Shown piece by piece: positions 1 through 11,432 of a DNA stretch of 64,000 nt. The notes under the pieces were generated by a model. That model saw nothing but the letters and a program-made list of their open reading frames with translations, was not told where the DNA came from and made no database searches. The stretch comes from Epiperipatus broadwayi (Eukaryota > Onychophora > Udeonychophora > Euonychophora > Peripatidae). The position numbers were made by a program, and so were the translations under genes. Each line of letters opens with the position of its first letter. Position 1 is the first letter of the stretch. The stretch lies in contig JAQFVV010012508.1 in assembly GCA_028023455.1 (NCBI GenBank), positions 1,113,877 through 1,177,876 on the forward strand, written 5' to 3'.

Positions 1-375
1 TATTTTATTATTCTAAATATTATCTCCTGAATATTAAGCAGTAAACTATACATAAATAAATTTTGAGGATTTGCCTGTATTTAAAAATGTTTTTCATATT
101 TGCTAATTGGTGTTTCCATGCTTTTCATGTTGTCCATCAAATCCATCCCAAAATTCAAATTTAATTCTCTAGCAGCACAATAACCGTATAAACATTTCAA
201 GTGGCATTCTTTCATTACATTTTTCTTCTAAATCTAATATTATTCCTTCTATGAATATTTTTCATTCTTCTAACATTAATTATTAAGTTTTGATCCTTAC
301 TTTTATCTGATCTTGACTAACCATAGCTACTACATTGCTTATTACTCTTTGTTATTAATATTAAATATCATTCTT

Positions 376-1228
376 AGTATTTTCCTGAAAGTTTGTGATG
401 ATGGTGTTTTAGTTATATTTATATGTTGGACTATTTCCATCATCTAATATGAGTATCGAATGTCTTTAGAAAAATTTAACTTTATTTAAATATTCCAAAT
501 ACATTCAACTCTTAGTAATTAATAACACATAGGTTAGTATATACACAATATTTCAAGAGGTATTATTCTCATCTCTTCTTCAGGTGTTGGTGGCCAGATC
601 CATGACAGTACTAGCATGGGAATCGAACCTGGATGCTTAGATTCTTTGAGTATTGAATTTTAAGTTAACGCTCTAACCAACTGAGCCATCCTGCCAAAAG
701 CAACAGTCAGTAGAAATTTCATATACTTATCTCTGAGGTTCCTCCTGATTTCTCCATTTTTTTCTATGAGCAAAATTGATTAGTGGTTTCCATACAAAGG
801 TACAAAGAAATGTAAAGAAGCTGCTCACATGACAATGTCAAATAATTCCATAAGTCAGCCTAGTGTGACTGCACATAATGTATGGAAACCACTAATCAAC
901 TTTGCTCTTTAAAAAAAGTGGAGAAATCAGGAAGAACCTTCTACTGATTGTTGCCTTTGGCAGGATAATTCAATTAGTTAGAGTGTTACTGTAAAATTCA
1001 ATACTCAAAGAATCTAATGATCCAGGTTAGATTCCCATGCTAGTACTACCACTGGTCAGGCCAGCAACATCTGAAAAAGAGGGAAGAATAATACCTCTCG
1101 AAACATTGTGCATATACCAACCTGTGTATTATTACTAACAGTTGAATGAATATATTTGGAATATTTAAATAAAGTTACATTTTTCTTAAGACAGTCAATA
1201 CTCATATTAGATGATGGATATAGCCCAA
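376..1228. mobile_element. Family D foldback element (tRNA-headed inverted dimer)
   Basis: Two long arms are inverted copies of each other: about 376-800 on the minus strand and about 880-1228 on the plus strand, around a short unique centre. The outer tips are the 3' ends of the unit and match the tips of the copy at 55133-55846. An 11-bp direct repeat, ATATCATTCTT at 365-375 and ATGTCATTCTT at 1229-1239 (10 of 11 identical), flanks it as a target-site duplication. Each arm carries a tRNA-like segment followed by a hammerhead-like CTGAAGAAG...GAAA motif. It encodes no protein, so it must depend on other machinery; PLE machinery is my inference. Confidence 0.85.
603..695 (-). repeat. tRNA-like head of family D (Pol III promoter-like)
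   Basis: On the minus strand the A box TGGCTCAGTTGG (677-688) and B box GGTTCGATTCC (619-629) both match the tRNA consensus exactly. The spacing between them is about 47 nt, longer than in a normal class I tRNA, and there is no convincing acceptor stem. I read this as the tRNA-derived head of a short retroelement that could act as an internal RNA polymerase III promoter, not as a tRNA gene. The matching segment in the right arm (about 960-1050) is more eroded. Confidence 0.7.
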
Positions 1229-1864
1229 ATGTCATTCTTCTCTTCGTAAACCCTTTTTAATTATTTCAATTTTAATTGAAAATTCTGGTGGGGAAATCAG
1301 TGTGTCTCTTTTCTTTGTGAATAATATTCTCTTTGACTATTATACTCCTATGGTAATGACAGTATGTTTCATAAATTGACAATTATATCAAACCCAGAAT
1401 AAATTTATAAATTGACTTCTAGTTAAGCCATTAATTGTCCCAATACCAATATCTACATTCAACTGATCAATATTGGCCACTATATTCTGCATAGAGATCA
1501 AGCAGAATACATATATTCTGCATTTTGAAATTTGATAAATGTATTTTAATTTTTGACGATATTGTCATTTTATCGATTAATTTATTTTGCACATCGTTGG
1601 AAAATAAATATATTTAATTTTAAATTTAAGAAGCTGGAAGTCAAAATCAGCCCAATTTCTTTAGAAAATCTTTGATGAGTTTGATCACTTATACTGTCTA
1701 ATTTTAAAGCTTTTTGCCAACTCTAATATTTATGGAAGGTTTACGTAATGAACTTATTACAGAAAGTAACTTCCTATTTAATGGAAAATTCACTAACATA
1801 TTTCTCCAGTGTTAAATACTTGATATAGTAATTATAGACATGGCATTTACAATACAGTCTAATG
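1229..1864. other. AT-rich spacer, nothing recognised
   Basis: No coding frame, tRNA or repeat structure is visible here apart from low-complexity AT runs. Confidence 0.5.
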
Positions 1865-2513
1865 TAGCATTTCTCAACCTTTTTGTCACACGACTCAATA
1901 GACTTCACTGAAATAGCTCTGTGATCCAAATATTTATTACATAAATTTTAATAAAAGAGATATTACATCAGCACGGTACTGTATATATATATTCAGATCA
2001 ATTTGATAATATTTATAATGAACAACTAATTTGTAAGTTAAAAGTTGAGTTAAAGTTAAACTACATATTTTTAATTTAAAAGCTTAACACATTTAGTTAA
2101 TTACCAAAAAAAAAGTGTTTTCTTTCCAAATAAGGTTTTATTTATATAGGAAATACAAGCAAAAATTACGAAAATAAATTATACAGAATTTTATTTAAGT
2201 TATGTATGAAAAATTTAAAAAATAGTCTACTTTGACACTTTGGCTGCATTAATTTTAATTACATTTTTGGTTGCAATATTTTGAACAATTACATTTTGAA
2301 AATAATCGCGAAATTTAACATTATGATTATTTAAGTTCAATTTTACAAATGAATTTGAGAAAACTACACAAAGCATAGGTAGTATGATTTACTAATTTTC
2401 TTTATTAATACTAATATTTTCTTAAAATGTAAAAAGATTTTTGCTATCAGATATTTATGTTTTTATTTCTTGGTGCATATTCGCGATCCAGACCCAAAGG
2501 TTGAGAAACGCTG
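1865..2513. mobile_element. Non-autonomous hAT transposon (MITE)
   Basis: The left end reads TAGCATTTCTCAACCTTTTT and the right end is its near-perfect inverse, AAAGGTTGAGAAACGCTG. The element is flanked by an exact 8-bp duplication, GTCTAATG, at 1857-1864 and 2514-2521. The 8-bp duplication and the CAGNGTTTCTCAACC-type terminus are hAT hallmarks. The 649-bp interior has no transposase frame, so it needs a transposase supplied in trans. Confidence 0.9.
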
Positions 2514-4351
2514 GTCTAATGAATTATTCTTCACTTGAGTTCTTGCTATATTAATCAAAAAATCTTATTACCATTTATAAGTTTTGCAGACATATCCATA
2601 ATCCTAATATTCATCATCCTTATGGCATCAACAATATGCAAAATATAAACTACTATCATTATTTAGATAATGAGTACATCATTATATTCATTAAATTATC
2701 TATAATCTAACTTGATCTAAAACAGAATATAGCATAAAATCCGAATTCACTTTATTACTTGAAATTATTAAATGTTTTTAATTCAATTGTAGACATATTA
2801 ATATTAATTCATTCTAGGGATCTTATTTTATTAGTTATACATTTCAGAAAAAAATTCTATTGCACTTACTGGATTTATATATATTTCCCCATTCTAATTT
2901 TGGATTGACTTGAGTTTAGTAATATATTTTATTTGATTGGGATTTGAAAATATCTTAATCCCTATTTTTCTATATTTTGCTTAATTTTACTAGCATCTTA
3001 AATTTCTGTTGCAGAGAATCTATTTATCACTCTATTTCACTTCATTCTGAATCTGTTGTACTTCCAATTTTAATTTGATCAAGTTATTTGATTATTATGA
3101 ATTTTTCTAATTAGTCCTTTGTCTCCTTGAATTTCTGATTTGTTTAGGCTCTTTTAAAATGTGAACTTAAATAAATACATACACAGGCAAAAACACCCTA
3201 TACGTATTGCCACTCTTACGATGTTTATTGGCTTAAATACATACACACATGTATGTTAATATTTTTATACACATTTTCAAACTAAAACTTTACCTATATG
3301 CATATATATCTGATAAATTATAAGGACTTGAACTCGAACTTTCAACCTCCCTACATCTATTCAATCTATCTTATATAACTAATACACATGACCACAAACA
3401 TATGAAAAAGATAAATGATCTCCAATATATGTATTTCAAGTCTCTTATTATTACATTAAATTTAGTATATAGACAATAAAAATACATTTAAGTATTATAT
3501 ATCTCATAAATAAAAGATTACTAATATTAAAGTATAAAATAGTAAAATTAAATTAAATAAGACTATCTTTAAATCTTCATTAAAATCATTATCTCATGAA
3601 TAATGTTATCCTTATTATTGTATTTATGTAGTGCTATTACATAAAATACTCAATCTATACAGCAGAGTTCTTCAATAGGTATATAAAACTTTGTAATAAC
3701 ATTATAAATCCACAAGGAGCATATTAAAAAACTGTTAAATTTATATCAGCTACAAGTCCATAAATTAACAAATCATTCAGGACTCATGTTCCATTAGTCA
3801 ACAACAATTCATCGGCTTTACAAAGATTAAACCAGCCACCCATTACAATGCAATTATGGTCCTAGCTTTAAAAAAGTATTCAAGTGTGGCGGATTTTATT
3901 TTACAGTAGCAAAAAATGTTGCAACTATTAATCATATCATGTATCAAATTTCATTTAAAAACAAGTTTTTGTTTTTTTTTAATAAATTAAAAATAGCACA
4001 GTGACGCGTAATTTGAAATAATCGAATAAATCATGGAATAATTAAGTCTTAAAATATAAAATTCTTGCGAAATTTTAAATGCAATTATAATATTTTTCCT
4101 TTATTATATTTTTGGCATGACTAATTTAGACTGAATGATTGTGAAAATATTTCATGCTTCAAAATTGTTTGTCCCAGTTATATATTTAGATTAAATTACA
4201 GTCACTATTTATTATAATGGATGATTGTTGGCCCTTTAATGCAGCTGATAAACTAGGGTTTATTAGTACAATCTGTTCATATAAACCCATATCATTTTTA
4301 TTGAATTTTGACAAATTTCATCATTATCATTCAATACCATTCACGGTATTA
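2514..4351. other. Mostly unassigned AT-rich DNA with two repeat scraps
   Basis: Around 3184-3235 there is a scrap of family A (a caggcaaaa...attgccactc stretch). At 3311-3440 (minus) lies an old family B fragment, listed separately. The rest shows no feature I can support. Confidence 0.5.
3311..3440 (-). repeat. Old family B fragment
   Basis: On the minus strand it keeps the 3' half of the family B ribozyme (GAAATACATATATTGG), the downstream block and the B-box-like AGTTCGAGTTC. The CUGAUGA half is lost, so no ribozyme can form. Confidence 0.6.
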
Positions 4352-4570
4352 TAGTTTAGCTATTTACCACTTAAATTTTAAGGTTCTAGCACGACTCAGA
4401 GCCCCCTAGTTGAGCTGTTTGCCACTAAAATTTTAAGGTTCTAGCACGACTCAAAAGCACCATAGTTGAGCTATTTGCATCTAAAATTTTACGATGTTAG
4501 CATGTCTCATGGTACCATAATTTAGCTAAATACCATGTAAATTATAAGGTGCCAGCATGTCTCATAGTAT
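4352..4570 (+). repeat. Minisatellite, about 55-56 bp x 4
   Basis: Units starting at about 4352, 4408, 4463 and 4518 share the order tagttgagct, atttgccactaaaatttta, aggttctagcacgactca. The copies have diverged in sequence, with a spacing of 55-56 bp. No coding or RNA signal is seen. Confidence 0.8.
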
Positions 4571-5077
4571 AAAAATGGTTTATAATGAAGCTCAGTTTCC
4601 ATTTATTTTAGACATAGCTTGAAATTGGTGAAAGAATGTCATTATTATTCCTGAGATAGTCTAATTTCACTACTCATTGCTATCCTTTACTAATCACATA
4701 TAGCTCACATTCCCTGATTATCAAACTCAGTCCTCAGAATTTTAATCTTTGATTGTGATAAACAAAACAAATGTGTATATATAAAGAATGTATGACTCAT
4801 AACAGAAAGCACTTTAAAGAATAAAGATATCTTATGCAAAACTTTAATATAAAAACTTAATATTATAAATATATAAAAGATAAAAATAAAATACCAAATA
4901 TGGTTATCCACAACAAAAAATTTTAAAATATGTTGTTTACACATATTCATTACTCTGTCTCACAAATTACTAAGAAAATAAAAGTAGATAAAAATATGCT
5001 ATTAAATTTACTTTATCTGGCTGTAGTAAAATATGTGCATGCTACATCCTGATTTCATAATGAAAAATCAAAACGTA

Positions 5078-5303
5078 CATTGCACAAATACCATTTCCTA
5101 CACTCACGCAAGCTGTTAAAACAGTAACAAGCTCTTCATATAGGAATGCTACCCAATGCAATGTCTCGTAATCAATGGATCAAGAAGTTTTGTGTATGAA
5201 ATCCCTACCTCATGCTTATCCTCAGACTAGTTTCTAGCTAGTGGCTTTCATCAGGTAAATTTGCACTGGGTGGTACTGCTATATGGAGAGTTTGCTACTG
5301 TTT
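5078..5303. mobile_element. Family A foldback, subfamily A2
   Basis: A left minus copy meets a short right plus copy. It is flanked by AATCAAAACGTA (5066-5077) and AATCAAAATGTA (5304-5315), 11 of 12 identical, read as a target-site duplication. The subfamily ends in tttgctactgtt instead of ttttgcctgttt. The left copy keeps a hammerhead core. Confidence 0.8.
5221..5254 (-). ncRNA. Hammerhead ribozyme core, family A2, stem I lost
   Basis: On the minus strand the CTGATGA box, an AGC/GCT stem II, the GAAA box and CTAGTC are intact. The sequence 5' of the first box is foreign because the dimer junction is there, so stem I cannot close. It is probably inactive. The AGC/GCT stem replaces the GGC/GCC of other copies, a compensatory change. 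Confidence 0.65.
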
Positions 5304-5454
5304 AATCAAAATGTAGTTACCCAGATATTCAGATAATAACAAAATGAACCTTACAAGCAAATGCATATATGTTACTGTAATGCCCACACATGTAACATGT
5401 TATGATACTCAATGACTTATTTAACCAAGATTAATAGCTAACAATACGCTATTT

Positions 5455-5548
5455 GTCAAGCGTTGGTAGCGAGTGGTTAGCGCAGCTACCTTACAAGCAG
5501 TTGTCCCGGGTTCACTTCCCAGCCGATGCTTTGACACATGGAAAAAAA
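5455..5548 (+). mobile_element. tRNA-derived SINE
   Basis: It starts GTCAAGCGTTGG and ends in ccgatgctttgacacatgg plus an A tail. It contains an A-box-like tagcgagtggttagcgc and a B box gggttcacttcc. The same 15-bp word, AACAATACGCTATTT, lies at 5440-5454 and at 5549-5563, so the insertion and its duplication are clear. The ends pair like a tRNA acceptor stem. Compared with the copies at 12.6 and 27.8 kb it lacks about 10 nt in the anticodon/variable region. Confidence 0.88.
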
Positions 5549-6522
5549 AACAATACGCTATTTATTTTAATCTAAAACAAAAGAGCATATTCTTCATATT
5601 GGTTTTCAAAGGTTATATCACTGTATGTTCCATGGCAATATTTAAGAATAAGACCAATATTAAATCATGAACAAAAATAATTATGAATTTTAAAAATTAC
5701 AATTTATTTTTTAAATTGTACATGAATTTGAAATTTTCACTTTCAATTTATGCTTGTCATTTATGCACAACAAGGGTTTTATACGAATGCTGAAATGTTG
5801 TACATGCTTTTCAAGATGATTCTGTTGCCAATTTAATATATCAGTTTTCTTTTACTGGTGGTATCTTTAAGACTTATCCTTGAGGTTTTTGATTTCTTCA
5901 GTACTCAAGATATGTGGCATGCAATATATTATAGATAGGTCAATTATTTTCTAAATTCATAATTTAGCAGTGATGTTTTCTTTCTCCAACATTACTTTTA
6001 AAGGGATATTCTTATTTCACACTTCTTGCAGAGTTTTAAGAATGACAGCACTTCTAAAGAAAATATCTCTGGCAATCAAGTTGATATATTTAGCCACTTC
6101 TTTGAAGATTGTCGTAATTTTAGAGATATAGATAATACACAAACTATATAATTCTATCTGATCTAATAATTAGCTATCCTATCAGTAACTTGAAATTTAA
6201 ACTTGCCAATACTGGTGAAGTAATCTCGCCTTTTTCTTCAATTTTTACCTGCAACCTTTCAATTTGCAATTTTGGAACAATAAATTACTTAAAATTGTAG
6301 AAGTGGCTGAATGATAGTTATTGCCAACATCTATTTATATTAAATCAATCACCCACATGTTATCTCAATTTGTTTCCAGTAAGTATTTATTTTCTCATAA
6401 CTAATTATATATAAATATGTTAATTACTTTGTTTTATTTTGATTCATACATTTAATATAAATCCAAATATTTTATTGATTTAAGTCCACATGTATAATTT
6501 ACAAATCATTTTCTTGTAATTA

Positions 6523-6690
6523 ACAGGCGAAATTCACATACGTATTGCCACACACAGCAAGCTAGAGTAATCAATGGATGCCAGAAGGCTTGTGCATAAA
6601 ATCCCTATCTAGTGCCTACTCATCCAATATCCCCAGACTAGTTTCTGGCTTGTGGCCTTCATCAGTGAGGAGCCTTGGATCTGAGAGCAC
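6523..6690 (-). mobile_element. 5'-truncated family A copy, single orientation
   Basis: This is a minus-strand family A fragment with exact 12-bp flanking repeats, TTCTTGTAATTA, at 6511-6522 and 6691-6702. It holds a complete ribozyme and the 3' part of the monomer, ending in caggcgaaatt at the left edge. It shows that a single copy can insert without the inverted partner. Confidence 0.85.
6622..6680 (-). ncRNA. Hammerhead ribozyme, family A (intact core)
   Basis: Reading the minus strand: outer stem I AUCCAA pairs with UUGGAU, inner stem I UCCUCA pairs with UGGGGA (one G-U), then CUGAUGA, stem II GGC-CACAA-GCC bordered by an A.A pair, GAAA, stem III ACUAGU and cleavage after C17 (GUC). All core residues of a type I hammerhead are present. 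The odd points are the A.A pair at 10.1/11.1, where G-C is usual, and a stem III of 2 bp that is self-complementary. Confidence 0.9.
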
Positions 6691-7689
6691 TTCTTGTAAT
6701 TATATAGAAGGGAATCATCCCTTCTCACTAGTGCCGTTAAACAATGATGTTAAAACTGCAAGGATACTCTTGCCCCAATCACAAGATCGAGACTTTGATA
6801 AAATAAGAATAACCATCTTATTTTCAAACTCAAATCCACTTATAGTCAATTTTATTCTAATGCTTAACTCTTGTGCATATGTTTCTCCACAAAGTGCTTT
6901 GGTATTTTGCATTATTACTTATTAAAATTAAACTATTCACAAATACAACTAATTCTTAACCCTTAGTTCATTTTCTATTTTCAATTTCAGCTACTTCTGA
7001 TGTATACTTTTCATGTTTATTATTATATACAATCTATATATGTTCAGATATTGATATTTTTTCAAAAGATAATCCTATCAAAGGTTACCAACCATGTTAG
7101 AAAACATTAAAACATCATTGATGAAGCTTTTTAACACATAATATAATGTTTCATAGTTTTAACATAATACCATTTCTGTCTTTACAAAAACATTAATGCA
7201 ACAAAAATTAGTTTAAACTTCTTTTTTTTTAATATATATATATTCTTTTCCCATCCTATAATATTCAGTATGCGCACATACAATTACTCCTATTGTAATG
7301 ATATATACATATATATATTATTTTCATATTTTTCATTTTGTTTAATCTTTATATATACCATGCACCAATATATATATATAATTTTAAATAAATCATATGA
7401 TATAGTATAAGATATCTTTATATAATAGCAATAATTGCATATATAATAATAATACAGAAAAGCTTTTTTTAGCAAATATTGATTTTTGCCCTTTTGAATG
7501 TGGTGGAACTATTTTACAATTATTGCACACTATCGTGCACATATAAAATGTGACAACCAGAGTAGAAAAAAATTCAAAAATCTATTAACCACTAATATTA
7601 TTTTGCCAAACGCTTTCGGTATTGTGTACCAGACTTGTGGTGACATATTGGAACTGAATGGGTTAATATTCCAGTGCATGCTCAGTGTA

Positions 7690-7847
7690 ACACTAATGTT
7701 ATTTAACTTAGCAATAAACCAAGTCTCTTTTAACTTCCTCTTCCTATCGTTCGATTCATTACAAAAAGTACTGATATTATAAAAATAAAACTCATGCCCA
7801 CAAACACTTTTATGATTTGAAAAAAACAGAATTAACTTGCAAATCAA
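7690..7847 (-). pseudogene. PLE GIY-YIG nuclease C-terminal fragment
   Basis: The minus frame reads SNHKSVCGHEF, then RKRKLKETWFI. This matches the end of PLE GIY-YIG domains, where a GHxF block is followed by a basic RKxKEAxFI helix with the conserved glutamate. The catalytic GIY and YIG strands and the reverse transcriptase are missing, so it is a non-functional fragment. It mirrors the plus-strand copy at 7891-8049. Confidence 0.7.
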
Positions 7848-7890
7848 TTTTAAATTACTGATTTTTTTATATTGATTTGCAAGTTCTGTT

Positions 7891-8049
7891 TTTTCAAATC
7901 ATGAAAGTGTTTGCGGGCATGAGTTTTATCATCAAAATATCAGTACTGTTTGTAATGAATTGAACAATGTGAAGAGGAAGTTGAAAGAGGCTTGGTTTAT
8001 TGTTAAATCAAATAATGTTATCAATCAGCGTAACACTAGTGTTCACTGA
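7891..8049 (+). pseudogene. PLE GIY-YIG nuclease C-terminal fragment
   Basis: This is an open frame of 52 codons to a TGA stop: SNHESVCGHEF at the start, VKRKLKEAWFI in the middle and INQRNTSVH at the end. It is the plus-strand partner of the fragment at 7690-7847. There is no start codon because the dimer junction truncates it. It is recognisable as the last third of a PLE nuclease only. Confidence 0.7.
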
Positions 8050-8190
8050 ATATGATCTGGAATATTAACTGTTCAGTTCCAATATGTCACCATGAGTCTG
8101 GTGACATACCAAAAGTGCTTCGCAAAATAATATTAGTGGTTTATAGTTTTTGAATTTTTTTCTAATCACGTTGTCACATTTACACATGTA

Positions 8191-9834
8191 CAATAATTTA
8201 CATTATTTGACAGAGTTGTCTTATTTATTTATTAATTATTGCATACATAGTGACCTGTATCGCTTATATACTATAAAGAGAAAAAAAAACAATTAATATA
8301 TGATATATAATTTTCCATTCATTCATACAATTATATTTATTGTAATTAATATAATTGGTTTCATAGATATTCCTTCTATAAGGTTTTTTAATATAGTTTA
8401 AAGATTTTATATTTTTTTACACAATCTATTTTATGACCATATTTTAAATAATGAATATACAAAGCAGATTTTTCATGTTTTCCATTAATTCCATTATTAT
8501 GTTATTTTGCTCTTTCACCTATACACAATTCCTTTTTTACATTTCATATCATCTCTTATTTTATGATTACCTATTAATTTGTCAAGATTTTTACTATTTG
8601 CCCATCCTATGTTGATGTTTTTATATAATTATTTTTTAATAATGGATAATAAATTTTAGAGAAATATGAAAGTTTTATCCATTTTTGTTATCATTCTTAG
8701 GGGTTTTATTATTATTTATAATAGCATTATTATTTAAATGAGGTGATGTATAATTAAAAAGTATTTTTCAAAACTCTTAGGACTATATCCATAATTTTTG
8801 TATAATTCAATAAGCTGTTCCTTTTGTAAAGTAGACATATTTTTATCTGTATTATATTTATCATTTTTATGTTTAAAATTTTTAAGTTTTATATCCATTT
8901 TCAGATCATTTTTTAAATATATATATATATGTATTTCAACAATAAACGGAAAATAAAAGAGGCTATGTTGATTTCAAGAAAACGTAAATGTTAATGAACC
9001 GCAATCATCAAATGTTAAAATAACAGAATTGTGGGAGATCTAAATTGAACTATGGGTATTATAAAAGGATATGTCATTTTGATTATTCAATGTTATATAG
9101 TTGATAAAGACTACAAGATATATAGTTGAAAGTACTTTAAAAATAATTAATTTATGTGAATTTTACTGTATTTTGATATATATATTGATTTGAATATTAT
9201 ATATATTTTGGAAAGAGTACAGACATCAAACTTAATTTATGTATATAAATTTATAATTGTATACATTTAAATTTTATTATCAGAGGCTAATGGAGATTGT
9301 TTTACATTGTTAAAACATCTCATTCTTTATTTAAATCAAATAGTTGCATAGTTTTAAACAAAAATAAAATTCCATTATTTGTTTTTATGCTTCTGTTAAT
9401 AAAAAAAGTATGAATCCATTACTGTTCTCATAAAATCGTATTCCATATTTTACTTAGAGTATGGATTTTTTTTTTTAATTAGCTTAATATATTAACATAA
9501 TATCACAAAGAAGATTGTAAATATTCCAATCAGAAGATAAAATCACTACTGGATTTATCAAGTTATTCAATTCTGCATTCATAATGATAGATTTGACAGT
9601 CATTAATTATACAGTTCATGGTTGGTATTTGACAATTATCTATACAAATCAGTTGCTGTTAAATTCCATTTACGAAGTAAACAAGCGCCTAAACAAGCGC
9701 CGTGGTAATGAGGTTGTCTTGAATCTGTTGAGACTTCAGTAACATTTAAGCTATGATGAAAACTGATAACATTTTGGCCAGCTAACTTATTTTTGAATAA
9801 AATCAGATTTCAAACTTTGTCATTAATTTATCAA
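8191..9834. other. AT-rich spacer, nothing recognised
   Basis: Long A/T runs and (TA)n patches. No frame, inverted repeat or RNA gene that I can support. Confidence 0.45.
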
Positions 9835-9846
9835 CAATTATAACCA

Positions 9847-10475
9847 TAAAACATGAGGCAAAATTCTCTATACAGTAACACCACTCAGTGCAAGCCACAG
9901 TAATCAACTGATGCAAGAAGGTTCATGCATAAAATCTCTATCTAGTGCCTACTCATCCAATATCCCCATACTAGTTTCTAGCTTGTGGCTTTCATCAGTG
10001 AGGAGCCTTGGATCTGAGAGCACTGCATCTAGATCTTAGGATCTAATACAACCCTCCAGTAGCCACCTTTTACTCTAGTTAACGACAAAACTATGAGTCT
10101 AAAATTGAAAACATAATATTTTCAATCTAAGCTCATTAGATTATATAGTCATATAGGTCTGAACACAGTTCAGTACCCATATAATTTTGATACCTTTGGT
10201 TCTTTAATAACCATAGCCACCACTACCTTATTAGGCAGGATTGGTATTAAACCAGTAAACATCATATGATTATCATTTCCTGTGCTTGCTCAAGTTGGTA
10301 AAACAGAGGCAAAACTCTCCATACAGTAGTGCCACTCAGTGCAAGCCAGAGTAACCTTCTTGCATCCATTGATTATTCTGTCTTGCTCTGAGTGGCACTA
10401 CTGTATGGAGCTTTGCCTGTGTTTTAACAGCTTGAGTAAGCATAAGAAATGGTGATCATGTGATGTTTAGTGGTT
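9847..10475. mobile_element. Family A element: one full monomer plus inverted stub
   Basis: The word gaggcaaaa recurs at 9855 and 10306, which sets the monomer length at 451 bp. A complete minus-strand monomer is followed from about 10360 by a short plus-strand copy. Exact 12-bp repeats CAATTATAACCA (9835-9846 and 10476-10487) bound the whole block, so monomer, repeat start and inverted stub arrived together. More than one unit length in one insertion fits a circular or tandem RNA template. Confidence 0.88.
9955..10013 (-). ncRNA. Hammerhead ribozyme, family A (compensated stem II)
   Basis: The CUGAUGA and GAAA boxes are intact. Stem II is AGC/GCU, where the 6622 copy has GGC/GCC; both partners changed together, which supports the fold. 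The cleavage triplet is GUA. Outer stem I AUCCAA/UUGGAU is perfect. Confidence 0.87.
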
Positions 10476-10749
10476 CAATTATAACCAGTTGGTCATCAGT
10501 AAAGGAGGGTCAAATGATACCATTTTTGGTATTACTGAACATACTTGCAGGAAATTTTAATTTTATATTTAAAAGATCATTAAACGAATCTGACATTTCT
10601 AATACCATGTTTTAAACGTAAAAAAAGCTTAATATCTGTGAACAAATAAAAAATATCATCTACATAATTTTTCTTTTTAAAAATAGTTCTTAATTTTCCA
10701 TATATAAACATGAATACACCAAACTTCTTTTTAAAGTTGTTTGTTTATA

Positions 10750-10830
10750 TGACTATTACAAAAATAAAACCAAATTCCAATGTTTCGACTATTTTATAGT
10801 ATAGTCTTTTTCAAGGAACACTAAAAAATA
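10750..10830 (-). repeat. Hammerhead-like hairpin of unknown family
   Basis: On the minus strand a CCTTGAAAAAG box is followed by GACTAT/ATAGTC, then GAAACATTGG. The layout resembles a hammerhead (box, stem II, GAAA) but the first box is enlarged and I see no stem III. It may be a relic of the E-type motif. Confidence 0.35.
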
Positions 10831-10856
10831 TATATATAATAATATAAATATATTCC

Positions 10857-11132
10857 TTTAATCAGGCTTTAATGTGTATTCAATGCACTTTAAACTTCAT
10901 AATAATCAAGCATATTTTGCCGATAGAGGGATCTTCCAAACCACGACACAAGATAGAGACTTTTATAAAGATAAGAGCGGCCATCTTATCTTGTGTCGTG
11001 GTTTGGAAGGTCCCTCCATCGGCAAAATATGCTTGATTATTACAAAGTTTAAAGTACATTGAATACAGGTTAAAACCTGATTAAAGTATTTACATATGCT
11101 TTCTGTGCATTCAATAAATTAATTACTAACTC
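10857..11132. mobile_element. Family F palindromic element
   Basis: Arms of about 115 bp (10857-10968 and 10975-11085) are near-perfect inverses around a short centre with agacttttataaagataag. A 13-bp repeat ATAAATATATTCC occurs at 10844-10856 and 11133-11145 and is a plausible target duplication. An open frame at 10874-11062 runs through the palindrome and is not a gene. A related word occurs near 6780-6820. Confidence 0.65.
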
Positions 11133-11279
11133 ATAAATATATTCCAAACAAATCCAAAAACATTAAAAAATTCTCTTTTTTCCTCAAACACCTTTTCTCT
11201 CGCAAACAATCTCCAAACTTTATCACATTTTTTTACATTTATATACCATCCAAAAATACCCTAAAAACATTTAATGATC

Positions 11280-11347
11280 AACCCTGGCACCTCTCTGAGG
11301 AGTACCAAAGCACAAAACCATGGTCAGGGGTTTGGGGGAGGAGGGTT
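11280..11347 (+). ncRNA. Hammerhead ribozyme, family C (mutated)
   Basis: CTGAGGA, the palindromic ACCATGG stem III and GGTC are kept and stem I ACCTCT/AGGGGT pairs. The GAAA box has become AAAA (G12 changed to A), a catalytic residue, so activity is unlikely. Confidence 0.75.
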
Positions 11348-11432
11348 CCTGACAGACATATTTTAAATGCTGGCTCTGGCTAAGCATTTATCACAAAGCT
11401 TGTTGAGGAATTGGCAATCCTCATTGTTTATT
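11280..11432 (+). mobile_element. Family C fragment
   Basis: This contains the family C ribozyme region followed by the block ttcctgacag ... gctaagcatttatcacaaag ... ggcaatcctcattgttta seen at 60480-60560. It is a single plus-oriented copy and 5' truncated. Confidence 0.8.

Larger units (their letters stand above)
7540..8190. mobile_element. Inverted dimer of a Penelope-like element 3' end
   Basis: About 315 bp on each side of position 7857 are inverted copies of the same PLE 3' region, the left on the minus strand and the right on the plus strand. Both halves encode the end of a GIY-YIG-type nuclease. No clear target duplication was found, and the arms have drifted apart by many substitutions. 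Confidence 0.75.

Noticed and set aside
603-695. Functional tRNA gene
   Set aside because: A and B boxes are perfect but the A-to-B distance is too long, the acceptor stem does not pair, and it sits in a repeated foldback element.
376-1228. Classical DNA transposon with terminal inverted repeats
   Set aside because: The inverted arms are the whole element, target duplications vary from 11 to 16 bp between family members, and the arms are unequally truncated at the centre; DNA transposons have fixed-length duplications.
10874-11062. 62-codon open frame
   Set aside because: It runs through both arms of a palindrome and has no homology I recognise.
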